Part shown: positions 1 to 9,994 of the stretch, piece after piece | Layout: every line of letters starts with the position of its first letter | Numbering within the stretch: position 1 is the first letter of the stretch | Source of the DNA: Rhizophagus sp. LPA8_4_AMF | Lineage: Eukaryota > Glomeromycota > Glomeromycetes > Glomerales > Glomeraceae | Direction of reading: 5' to 3' | Assembly: GCA_021464525.1 (NCBI GenBank) | Contig: JADRCO010001358.1 | Coordinates: 1-20,012 of the forward strand | Length of the DNA: 20,012 nucleotides | Translations under genes and position numbers: made by a program | The notes under the pieces: model-generated | Told to the model about the DNA's origin: nothing | The model's database searches: none | What the model saw: the letters and a program-made list of their open reading frames with translations, nothing else

Positions 1-130
1 TAAACTAAAATATAAAAAGTTGCACAAAATTGAACAAAAGAAAAGTAAACTAATCTATAAAAGCAATTTTGTATATCCCAACTTGAAATCCTAAGACCAA
101 ATTTCGGATCAACTACCCAGTCCCAGAAAT

Positions 131-564
131 CTACCCTAAATTAAAAGTTAGCGCAAATACACTCTGGAAGAGGACTGTTCGACTCATCAGAAAATCCGTA
201 ATAGAGTCCAGCCAGGAGACATTACGAATTACAGAATTACGAAGCCATTGGAGACCAAATGATTTCATATCGGAAAGCTGATGAACATGGACGGTGACGT
301 TAGAAGAAGAAGATGGAAGTGGTGTAGAATCAAAGCAAAAGGCCTGCGAAATAGACGGTGAAGTAGGCAAAGAAGCTAGATGAGAGACACGTAAGTCAGC
401 AAGAACAATACCATATGTAGAATCCCAAAGGATTTCTTATCATTGCGAAAAGACCAAACATCGGCCATAAGAGACCGTTGGAAAATTAAAAATAAAATCA
501 TCTCTTTACAATCAATATTGGCAAAGTTATGATCAATAAAGTATTTAAGTATAATTCTAATCAA
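131..564 (-). pseudogene. Unidentified minus-strand ORF relic with an apparent frameshift
   Basis: On the minus strand a reading frame is open from about 436 down to the stop at 131 (about 101 codons). A second frame, open from 564 to 376, overlaps it. The two read as one stretch if a single-base shift is assumed near 436, where the frame containing MADVWSFRNDK gives way to the one containing DSTYGIVLADLRV. The downstream part is serine/proline-rich and then has a plausible folded tail ending FALTFNLG. Base composition is less AT-rich than the flanks, which suggests former coding DNA. I do not recognise the family. It lies on the inner side of a pogo-like terminal repeat (570-690), so it may belong to a decayed mobile element; this is inference. 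An intron at the junction is the alternative to a frameshift. Confidence 0.35.
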
Positions 565-569
565 AATTA

Positions 570-690
570 TGTTAATTTTTGGTCAGAATTATGATTTATA
601 TATATACAAAAGTTTTTTATATAATCACATCTCTTTATAATCACCAAATATTAACTGTCCCAAATATGTGACTATATAGAGAGTTGACTC
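570..690 (-). repeat. Pogo-like (Tc1/mariner) terminal repeat, copy A, inverted
   Basis: Read on the minus strand from 690, this begins GAGTCAACTCTCTATATAGT, runs through GGGACAGTTAATATTTGGTG and GATTATAAAGAGATGTGATT, and ends near CTGACCAAAAATTAAC. The same block occurs twice near the right end of the window (17944-18050 and 19805-19896) in the opposite orientation. A TA dinucleotide abuts the terminus at 691-692, as for TA-targeting elements. Two internal TATAA-type sub-repeats are visible. The pogo/Tigger assignment rests on general resemblance of the terminus, TA flank and sub-repeats. Confidence 0.6.
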
Positions 691-788
691 TATTATTAAT
701 CTTTAAAAGAATTTAAAATTTTAAATTTATACAAATACTACCTATTATTATATAAAATAATTAACTGACAAATTATTTTCATTTATGG

Positions 789-1341
789 TGCCAGTAGTCT
801 ATACTTAACAATAAAATTGAGGTATTTATAAATCTTTCAACACTTTAAAAAATATAGAATTTTAAAGAAATAAACTGGTAACTTTGTTTTTCAAAACAAG
901 TACTATTAAACTACCAGTCAGATTTTTAAAAACACCTACATAAAAAGTTATAGGCGATTGAAATTTGGTAATTTTTATATGATCAACCTAAATTTGAAAC
1001 AAAAAAGTCAGGTGAATGCATTTCATTTTGCAAAAATTTACACAATTCAGACTGGCATTTATTTACTGAGAGCTATTTTGAGACTTAAAATGTTAAATTA
1101 TGTTAAATTTTCTTTTAACATTCTAAATTCTGACTTTTATCCATTTAATTTTCTGAAACAGATACTATTATAAGTGCAAATTTCAGTATTTCTTTTTTGG
1201 AAAATTTCCTTTTTTATACATACTTGCATTTTTTACACTTTTTACTCAAAATTGCGACTTATAACTGGCTATTTGCTATTCACGTGATAAATTAATAATT
1301 TGAAATAAAATCACATGATTGTTGAGTATAGACTTTTGGAA
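789..1341. repeat. Candidate short element bounded by imperfect inverted repeats
   Basis: The left arm at 789-810 contains AGTCTATACTTAACA. The reverse complement of 1320-1341 contains AGTCTATACTCAACA. Over 22 aligned positions 18 match. The roughly 550-bp interior is AT-rich and has no credible ORF. No clear target-site duplication is seen, so this may be a degenerate MITE or a chance match. Confidence 0.25.
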
Positions 1342-2726
1342 CTAGTATATATAGAATAATATTTTGCTTATAAAATTACTCATCCTACTTATACTGTACT
1401 TAAAAAAATTTTAATTTTTTTGTTTTACATGAAAAATATTATTTCCTACTTATAAAAGTTATTAAATTATTACTTTTATTTATTGTTTCATGTGAAAAAA
1501 TATTATCTTGCACTATAACTATAGATACTAATAATGTTAATAAAAAAGATAAAAGGAACTTATTAAGATATTTTTATGTGAATATTTTGAGTAATTAAAG
1601 ATAATAATAAAATATTAGAGCATATTTTTATTGTCAAATGATTGTAAAGAAGGCAATAATAAAGAGAATGATTTGGCTTTAAAATTTAAAGAGCTTGAAT
1701 ATCAGAAAAAAAATTGAACTTACTTTAAGGAAATGTAAAGCAAAAATTCATGTAATGGAATTGTTTAATTGTAAAAAGTAGTATCAATTAATTAGAAAAT
1801 AGTATTAATTAAAAATATTTGAAAGATTTTAATAAAAAATTCACAATAAAATTTTTCTGTTTATATTCTTCAATTTCAACTTAATATGGCAGTTAAATAT
1901 AAAATACAATACTTTTAGTTTTCATTTGATAAATCATATTTAATATCAATTTTATATTATACTATATATACTTTTTTAATTAACCTATTATTACTACTTT
2001 TTTTTTGTAATTCTGGAATAATCTAAGGAATCCTTAAGGATCTATGACTTAAGTTAGTATAAGTAATAAGCATCTTTAAGGTAATTTTATTATCCTTGTA
2101 TAATATTTTAATTATAATAAGCATTTTATAACTAAATTCTTTTCTAGTAAAACTTTTTAAAAATAAAATGTATATTAAAAAACTCATTAAACCACTTTTT
2201 AAAAATATGAAAATAAAAAATTTAAACAATAATAGTATATTTCTTTAGTGGCTTGGCTTTGCCATGATTTTTTTTAATTGATAAAATTTACTTAGACCAT
2301 GATCAATATTATATTACATATATATAATCATATGAACTATATATGAAGTTAAAATGAGGTTAATTTTAATCTCAAAATAGTTAAAATGGTCAAAATTAAT
2401 TCAACTTTAATGTATTTTAAACATTAACTCTAATAAAGTATAATATGTGCTGCAGAAAAAAATAAAATAAAATAAAATTGGTAAAAATTGGAAGTATTTT
2501 TGTAGAATATTGTAGGTATTATAACCTGTAAAATATGAAATAAGAGATGTTTACATATAATATGCTTACTAAATAAAATATTGATAAAAAATATTACAAA
2601 TAAGTTTACTAATTACTACAAAAATTAAAAATAAATTGTAAATAAATTAATTAAATAAATAAATATATCTAATTTAATAAAACTATAACCTGATTTATCT
2701 TTTTTTTATAACATATTTTTAGTATT

Positions 2727-2828
2727 AATATATATATATATATATGGAGAAAAGGCTTTTTTCAGAATATAATATATATATATATTTAATTTGAAAAAAT
2801 AAAATAAAATAATAAAATAAAATAAAAT
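2727..2828. repeat. TA microsatellites and AAAAT array
   Basis: Two runs of alternating TA (2727-2745 and about 2767-2785) flank a short unique segment containing GGAGAAAAGGCTTTTTTCAG. They are followed by a run of AAAAT/AAAT units to about 2828. A similar AAAAT run lies at 2456-2478. Confidence 0.85.
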
Positions 2829-2999
2829 GAAAAAATAAAAATAATTAATTAAAAAATTGTTAAATCATATAGTACTTATAGATTATATTAACAGTTAATG
2901 GGATGATCTTTGAAATTAAAAATAAAATTATAGGTAAATTTACAGGAAAATATAATTTACTCAATATATTATTTTAGTTAATTCGGAAGTTACTAATTA

Positions 3000-3860
3000 T
3001 CAATATTTTCGTCAGTTACGCGTCTTGTCTTTGAATCCTCTATATGATTGGTCTTATTTTGTTGGTTTAGTGTGACCAAAGACTGCTTAGACTCAGATTC
3101 TCGATTGGGATCATCGTTATTTAATTTTTTTTAAAAAAAATATTGTATACATAAATATCTATTGTTTTTTTTAATTTCTTTTTAGCGAAATGGCGAGACA
3201 TTTAAAAAAGGGGGGTCGACCATCTGTTAGATGACGATATTTTCTGATTATTTTTTAATGAAGGACAAATTTGTTACCTATTCAGTGTGTATTTCCTACG
3301 TGAACGATTGGTTCTCTCTGCTTTGGATGTTTGTTACTACAGTACTATAATCTACGTGTATCGTGTAATAGTAGTATATCAATTTAAATAAAAAAAAATA
3401 TATATTCTCTTTTTCATTATTATTTACTTCATTATTTATTTATTTTTCTTGTAATACTAATATTGTATATTGACGATTCCTTCATCGCTTGCCTATACAC
3501 TCTTTAATTTTTTTTCTTTTTTAGATCGTTTTTCTCTCATTGTATTATAACACATTTTAATAGTATTTTTAAAGGTTAATAAAATTTATTATTTCGCATT
3601 ATTATTTAATAAAGTTATATAATTTTTTTGCAAAGTTTCATCGTTTTTTTTTAATTACTATATACTTATTTTCTATTCCTTTACAAGGTTTCAATGTTAT
3701 GGTACGTTCAATTATTGATACGATTATACATTCTCCGTTCATAACATCAACTTTATTTATAAATACATAGTATATACATATTTTTTTGTAGTTTTAATAA
3801 TTTGTATCATATATACACATCACCTATTTATTCACCTTATTCAATATATACGAATTAGAA
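3000..3860 (+). promoter_or_regulatory. Upstream region of the hydrolase gene with a GC-richer island
   Basis: From about 3000 to 3360 the base composition is clearly more balanced than in the DNA on either side. This patch has an ACGCGT hexamer at 3018-3023 and a short upstream ORF at 3190-3234 (15 codons with stop, beginning MARHLKKGGRPSVR) just after a TTTTTAG acceptor-like site. From 3360 to 3860 it becomes T-rich with long pyrimidine runs, ending in a plausible leader directly before the ATG at 3861. It probably contains the promoter and 5' leader, perhaps with a leader intron, but nothing here proves the transcription start. Confidence 0.35.
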
Positions 3861-5521
3861 ATGGATTTTGATTTAGACAATAAAGTAGATTCTGCAACAT
3901 CATCCAAAAGTGGTAGAGTCTCGAATACAATTCGACGTTCATTATCAAATTTAACTTCAACATCGAAATCAACACCTATAGATAATAATTCATCTAAACA
4001 AAAATCTACTACAAAAAAATTAAAATCAAATCAAAGACCCAAATCTGCTCTTCCACTACCAAAATCTTCTTCAAATACTTCACGTGCTTCATTAATTCAT
4101 AGTACAGCTGGCGATTTAATACCTCGTTCGAATTCAATACCACGACCTCCTTCTACACCAACTCTACGTTCGTTATCCTCTGATGATCCACCACAAATTC
4201 CACCATTATTACCATCAATTACCCTTTCCCAAGATTATGCATCAGAATCGTCTTCTGCTACTTCCTCGCCGTCAACTTCAAGCATTAATACAACATCTGG
4301 CATTCAATCGCCATCAACAACTTCTTTATCCTCTAATGAGACTACGGAAGATGATAATTCTTTGGATATTAAAGTTTTCTTAGCTGCGCCGCGTTTAACT
4401 CAACGTGTTAGATTAAAAAACGGAAGAGTTGTTAGTTTTTCTGAAGTAGGAGATAGAAATGGATTTCCGGTTTTTGTTTTTTTAGGAATGGGTTGTGTAA
4501 GGTATTTTATAGCTTTCTTTGATGATCTTGCCTCAAGTTATGGGTTAAGATTGATATGTCCTGATCGACCAGGTGTTGGACTTTCAGATGATGTTAAGGT
4601 AGAGGAACAACAAGTATTGAAATGGCCAGGTATAATACACATTTTACAAAAATTATAAAAGTGAATTTAAAAGCCTTTATTTAATCTGACTAATTTTTTG
4701 AATTTTTTTTTCATTTTTAAAAAGATGTGATTAAAGAGCTTTGTGAAATGCTTAATATAAACAAATTTTTTATCATGGCACATAGTGCTGGAGCTCCATA
4801 TGCACTTGCTTGTGCTATGAAGATACCTGAAAAATTACAAGGAACTATATATCTTGTATGCCCATGGGTGAGTACAACGGTTGCCAATAATTTTAAATGG
4901 CTACGTTTTGTTCCTACACCTGTTATGAAGTTCACCAACACTGCAGGCATCTCTCTACAACAAATGATTCACGGAAGACAACCGTATTCTACTAAGCCAT
5001 CACATCAACGAAATTCTGGGGCTTTAGCTTCTCCAATGTCAAGCCTTGAAAAAAAACAACAATTGGGACTTGCAATTCTTAAAGCATCTTTTGCTGAAAA
5101 TCTATCTGGTGCTAATAATGATTTGCTTATGTGTTTTGAGCGACGTCATTCATTTGGATTTTCATATACTGATATTAATCATCCTGTGCATGTCTTTCAC
5201 GGCACAAAAGATGAAAGAATCCCAGTTTCTGCAGTAAAATGGATGGAAGATAATATGCCTGATTGTAAATTATCTTTGATTGAGGGTGGCAAACATTCCT
5301 TACTTTTACGTGCCGAGATCGTAGATACAATATTTAAAAGTATCGCTGTACAATTACATGTCAAAGATGAATGTCAAGTATGTAAAATTTCATCCAAGTG
5401 CTGGTTAATGAAAGAAGCGGAAAATGCTAAAAAACTGAAAGAGGAAGAAGAGAGGAAATTAAAGGAGGAAGAAGAAGAAAGATTACGGAAAATGCCCGTT
5501 GAAAATATAGCTTGTACATGA
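3861..5521 (+). CDS. Alpha/beta hydrolase-fold protein with Ser-rich N-terminus and C-terminal coiled coil
   Basis: Two exons, 3861-4629 and 4725-5521, give 521 residues. The 95-nt intron has donor GTATAA and acceptor AAAAAG, and joining turns CCA-G/AT-GTG into an uninterrupted frame. Residues 1 to about 165 are a Ser/Thr/Pro-rich, probably disordered region. The hydrolase core follows: GRVVSFSEVGDRNG, an oxyanion-type LGMG, CPDRPGVGLSD, then the nucleophile elbow AHSAG with Ser277. The likely acid is Asp419 (HGTKDERIP) and the likely base His447 (GGKHSLLL), so the catalytic triad looks complete. The elbow has Ala instead of the first Gly of GXSXG. Residues about 487-514 are a Glu/Lys-rich predicted coiled coil, after a Cys cluster (CQVCKISSKC). 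Substrate is unknown; members of this fold are lipases, esterases, epoxide hydrolases and others. No signal peptide is seen. Long extensions on both sides suggest a regulated or scaffolded cytosolic enzyme (inference). Confidence 0.85.
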
Positions 5522-6003
5522 ATTGATTATTTAGTTTTGTTATATATAAAACTTATTATTACTTTATGTTATTTGCATTACAACAATAATTGGTAAAAAA
5601 CGAACGTAGAACATTGTTTTACTAACAAATGTGTCAATTTTTTGTATTTAATAGTAAAAGCACTTTTTTTAACAATTTCTTTAATAAATTTACAATTAAT
5701 ATGATAAATTTTTATAGTAACACTAGAAAAATAATTGGAAGAACAAAAACGCATAAGGATTTCAACTCCTTAAGATACTTTGTAATTGGCGTATATATTA
5801 AATCAAATAAAGCGAAACGTTTTTTGTTAATTAAAAATGTTTGCGAGAAACTTTTTTGTGTTTGGTAGACCAACTTGATATACTGTAGACATAAATTACT
5901 ATAATAATTTTCTAATATAAAATTTATTTTTGTTGACCAAAATTGGTTACACAGTTTTAAAAAAGAAATAAATATAAGTTCTATCTCGAAATTTTATAAT
6001 TTG
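5522..6003. other. Intergenic spacer between hydrolase and CENP-I genes
   Basis: AT-rich spacer holding the hydrolase 3' end and the CENP-I upstream region. A 79-codon open frame at 5629-5868 is rich in Phe, Asn, Lys and Ile and has no motif; I regard it as chance. No terminator-like structure or RNA gene is visible. Confidence 0.5.
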
Positions 6004-6009
6004 ACGCGT
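6004..6009. promoter_or_regulatory. ACGCGT hexamer (possible MluI cell-cycle box) upstream of CENP-I
   Basis: The palindrome ACGCGT lies 26 bp before the CENP-I ATG, inside the locally GC-rich stretch GACGCGTCGTCGTC, within very AT-rich DNA. In yeasts this hexamer is the core of the MCB element bound by MBF in G1/S genes. Whether it works that way here is inference. Confidence 0.3.
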
Positions 6010-6035
6010 CGTCGTCTTATTTTGATATCAACGCC

Positions 6036-9000
6036 ATGCTTGAGCTTTCTGACGCAAGTAGTTTACGCGAAAAAAATGAACGAGAAATTCAATTCCCGCG
6101 CTCGGAAAGAACAAATGTCGAAATGCTTATCAATGAAAAGTTACAATACATAGCTCAAAGTATGTTATCAGACCAAGAATTTTCTTTTATTACACGCAAC
6201 CTGTTTATATTCTTTTATTCTTGCTATAAAAACTATGAACAAATATATAAATAATAAAAATAATAAAATTTAGACGCAAGTGTTAAAGACGTTAAAAAAA
6301 TTGTGAAAAATCAAATAGTTGAATTAGTTAAACTGGTTTCAGAAAATGGTCTTGAAGTAGCGCAACTAGCTGAAGTCTTGAATATTATAATTGTTGGAAA
6401 ACTTGGTGAGCTTATATTTCATAAAATATTGTTATTAACAAGCAAATTCTCATTCGATTGTATTTATATATATATATATATTTTTTTTTTAAAAAAAAAT
6501 GGGTTAATGATATCAGAATGTGTTGATATTAAAAAGCTCGTAAAAATTATTTTGCCACGTGCCAACGTACCTAATTTTCTTGTAATAAAAGTTTTGAGTA
6601 ATCTCGGAAATAAAGTTTTAAAATACAATGTTCAGGTATTTTTAAGCCAAATCAAACGATGAACTTGTGTCTATCAAATAATAATTTGGCATTTTCATTT
6701 AAAGGCTCTTTTACTCCGTTGGATTATAATGGTTTATAATGTAATTGAAGATCATTCACAATTGATAAAGTTCTATGGTGTAATATTCCATTATATGGAG
6801 TATGACACTTTAAGGTAAAAATTTAGTTATTTCTATTCATGTAAGAATCAACTTATTTTAATAAGTTCAATTACTTTATAAAGGCCATTTCTCTGTCATA
6901 TTTTATACTTGATGACACGACGCGAACACGTAAAACCTTACAGAATACGTAAATTGTAATTCTCGAATCTTTTCGTATTCCTCGTTACATCTTTTTTTTA
7001 ACTAAAAGCTAATTGATGAGTATAATTTTTCTTTAATAGAATTGATCTTCAAACCAGATTTGGACCTGAACCGCATCTTCTTGGATTACTAACCCTTTAT
7101 AAAGATTTCTTTCCGAATTTAGTAACAATTCGCATTCCACCTATAAAGAATGCTATATTTAAGGTATAAAAGTTTGATAGATATGATTCCTCGTAACTAT
7201 TTGCTCATCAACGTATTTATTTTAGTGTCCCGATGTTGAGTGGTTTCAATTATTTAATCAAATTCAAAGAAAATGGAACTACAATATAAAGGATAATCCT
7301 ATTACAAGATCGTCGAGTTTTAAACCAACGGTATGATAAATGAAACCCTTTGTTTGTAGAGGAATTTTTAATTAATTTAAGTCTAATCAAAGGCAAAACG
7401 GAGAAAATTAGATCATGTGGAGATTCCAAAAGCATGTACTTTTAATGCGACACGAGTAAGAAATGTTTATTTCCTTTCAATCGTTTTTCAGTATTATATA
7501 TTAACTAGATTTAACTACTTATTAGAATTCAATAACTTTGGAAGAAATTATGAATATTGAGTCACTTGCTTCCAACATTGATAAAATTGATTTACCAAGT
7601 CAATTGGCTTCTGTGTTGGAAAATCGAATGCTGCAACATATCGTTGTGTGTAATCCCGAAAGTTCGTAAATCAATTAGCAAAATAGGTAAAAATGTTAAT
7701 TATGTAGAATTTTTTTACTAATTTAATGTTATTATTAGAAGTTACTATTGCGAGGATTAGTTATTGGCTTGAGCAATGCCTTATGGATTTAGTATATTGG
7801 AATGATAATACTGCTGAAACAAAAGCACGATTTAATGGCTTATTGTTAAAACTTGTTGCATTAACAGAATTCATGAAGGTTTTCAATTTTTTTAATCTTA
7901 CTTTTTTATTCATTTAAACTATAAAATTTAAATATCATTAATTTATTAGGAGCTGCTTCCTGTTATACAGGAATTTTTAGTAAAATATATTCAAACATGG
8001 GACGGAATAGAACACCAAGAAGCAATATTTAAATTATTGTCGTTTTTAAGACCCGAACCTTTTGAACGTCGGTTATCTAGTAACAATACTATAAATTTTT
8101 TTTTTTTCCTTAATTTACATATTTTTCTTTATGGTTTTCTTACTTTAGGATTATCAGAGAAATTTTTTACACCGTTACAAAATCTGCATGAAAAATTATC
8201 ATCAAGTTGGAAGGTATTTCATCATATATTCTGCATATAATATTTTAATAAGTATCTCTAACATTTGCATTAACATTTGCATTAGGCTAGACTGATACGT
8301 TGTTATACAGATCTATTTACGCATTGGATTTTATTTCAAGAAAATAATTTCGGCGAAAATAACAATGAAATCGAAAAATCGTGAGAAATATTCTATTTAT
8401 TTTTCATTTAAATAATGAAAGACTTTAAATATTAATGTCATCTTTATTTTTATTGAGTGAGAATTCGGTTTTAAACCTCTCAATCGAAGGAGATTATTCT
8501 AGAACAATTCAAGAGTTTATTCATCATGTTAATCAGGTCTCAATTATTTCTCTTGAGGTAAAAATTTTTGAATTTGAAATCTAGTAGTCAAATTTAATTC
8601 TAAATTGATGTCATTTGGTATTTCATTTAGAGCACAAATGATGATTTAGAAGTACAGAACGCAATTTTTTCTGCCTTTGAAGCCATAGCGAATTTACAAA
8701 TGAACTACAATTGGAACAGAATTGTTATTCCTTCATCATCAATAGTCTATCGTGCATTCTTTTCATCTTCAGGAATGAGTTTGTCTAGAATTTGTGGAAT
8801 TATTTTACAGTAAGTGTTCATTTATTGAAACGATAATGATCATTTCATATTTCCTAAGTAAAAATTTTAATTATAGATATAAGGAAGCATTTGATAAGAA
8901 TCCACAACAAAATGTGTCACTTCATAGCCGTAACTATATAAATTACTTTAATTCGTTTGTTATGGATATATGTAATTGTTTATGGAGAAATCGTCCTTTT

Positions 9001-9576
9001 AATAAGACTGATAAGAATTCAAAAGGATTTCAGTTAGATGAGTGAGTTTTTTATCCGATTACTAAATTTAATTTATTTGTTTGCTATTTTAACGTGTTTT
9101 ATTTAATTGTTTAATTAAAGCGATATTATTCGAAGATTGCAAGATATATATAATGAAGATTGGACATCTTGTTATTCACTAACTCATTTACCATCTTTTG
9201 CCGCATTATCTAAATCTTGTATTCAGGTATCAATTTAAATTGTGCACTTAGTATTTTTATATTTGGTAAATAATTTTTTTTTTAAAACAGGATTTAGAGG
9301 AATCAACTTCAGATATTAAAAGGCGGCTCACTTTACCCGCAACCCAATTTTCGCTGAAAGATATATCAACAGTGAGTAAAATTAATTAAGTAATGATATT
9401 TGTATTTTATGCTTTTTATTTAAAATAATTTATTTCAGGCGGGCGGGTTACAAATATCATTTAACGATTATAGAGTTCATTTTTTGAATGTACTTTATAA
9501 ACTTGGATTTGTCGGCATTCACGATTTCTTGTATCAATCCTTGACATCATTATCAAAACTGAAGAATAAACCATGA
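6036..9576 (+). CDS. Centromere protein I (CENP-I/Mis6 family), 19 exons
   Basis: CENP-I/Mis6 is a constitutive inner-kinetochore (CCAN) subunit that works with CENP-H and CENP-K at centromeric chromatin. My spliced model has 19 exons: 6036-6159, 6274-6405, 6517-6635, 6705-6814, 6884-6955, 7040-7163, 7226-7330, 7393-7455, 7526-7661, 7739-7878, 7950-8079, 8149-8213, 8286-8380, 8458-8557, 8631-8809, 8877-9041, 9121-9226, 9291-9371, 9439-9576. All phases agree, giving 727 residues, close to the family's 670-760. Family-like blocks: ALLLRWIIMVY (126 on), RPFLCHILYLMTRR (162 on), IDLQTRFGPEPHLLGLLTLY (187 on), a basic AKRRK (263-267, possible nuclear signal), ISYWLEQ, and VYRAFFSSSGMSLSRICGII (544 on). 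Weak points are the donor GTTCGT after 7661, the donor choice after 8079 (GTAACA here; GTCGGT at 8068 also keeps frame), and the first exon, assigned only by frame. Single open frames in this region are mostly exon-plus-intron read-through. Confidence 0.9.
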
Positions 9577-9681
9577 ATTTTTGGACTAGTAATGTGATAC
9601 ATTTCACTTGTGGATTAACTAATTTTATTTAACTTTAACGTAAGTTCATATTGATAATGTAATTAATGCAATTGTTCCTTC
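9577..9681. other. Short convergent 3' spacer
   Basis: Only 105 bp separate the CENP-I stop (plus strand) from the Mrp10/mS37 stop (minus strand). The two transcripts must end within or across this AT-rich spacer, so overlapping 3' ends are likely. Confidence 0.6.
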
Positions 9682-9994
9682 CTATAAAAATTTGCCGAGA
9701 CGAGCTAGGTGATAATTAATTGTATTCGCATGTTTCGAACTTTTTGGCTTCATGATTAGATATTATTAATAAGTTTATCATTTACTTTATTAATGGAATG
9801 ATTATTATAAAAGTTTGAATGATTCTATACTTTACCGCTTTACGCATACATTCGGTGAGTGCTTGAACAGTTTGTGTACAGGAAGGAGAATCAACTGAAC
9901 TAGTTGCCCAGCAAGTTAAAAGAGCAGCCATTTCCGGTGTACAAGGACCTCTTTGATCAAGTTTTCTTGAACGAATAATAAGTTTTTTTTTCAT
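9682..9994 (-). CDS. Mitochondrial small-subunit ribosomal protein, Mrp10/mS37 (CHCHD1) type
   Basis: Two exons on the minus strand, 9994-9836 and 9747-9682, give 74 residues. The 88-nt intron starts GTAAAG and ends CATGAAG, with a CTAATC branch-like site just before the acceptor. Without splicing the frame reads on into an implausible Ile-rich tail. After splicing the C-terminus is KHANTINYHLARLGKFL, which matches the conserved Asn-Tyr-His tail of fungal Mrp10 proteins. The core is a twin CX9C helical hairpin with Cys18/Cys28 and Cys39/Cys49. Such proteins fold in the intermembrane space by the Mia40 pathway; mS37 then joins the mitochondrial small ribosomal subunit. The basic N-terminus (MKKKLIIRSRKL) suits rRNA contact. 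The start at 9994 is the first ATG after an in-frame TAA 9 nt upstream. Length is short but normal for the family. Another CHCH protein is possible, but the tail favours Mrp10. Confidence 0.85.

Larger units (their letters stand above)
693..2999. other. AT-rich gene-free spacer
   Basis: About 2.3 kb of extremely AT-rich DNA with no coding stretch I can defend. The longest frames (958-1173 plus, 2023-2229 minus) are low-complexity, rich in Phe, Ile, Lys and Asn, and have no recognisable motif. It holds a pair of inverted repeats (789-810 and 1320-1341), an AAAAT array at 2456-2478, TA microsatellites at 2727-2745 and about 2767-2785, and a second AAAAT array at about 2794-2828. Confidence 0.6.

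Noticed and set aside
5629..5868. 79-codon plus-strand ORF between hydrolase and CENP-I
   Set aside because: Phe/Asn/Lys/Ile-rich translation of AT-rich spacer, with no motif or family resemblance; expected by chance in this base composition.
6465..6482. TA microsatellite encoding Ile-Tyr repeats
   Set aside because: It is inside intron 2 of CENP-I (6406-6516) and is not coding.
7726..7917. ORF starting MLLLEVTIARISYW as a separate gene
   Set aside because: It is CENP-I exon 10 with flanking intron at both ends; the first residues before VTIARIS come from intron sequence.
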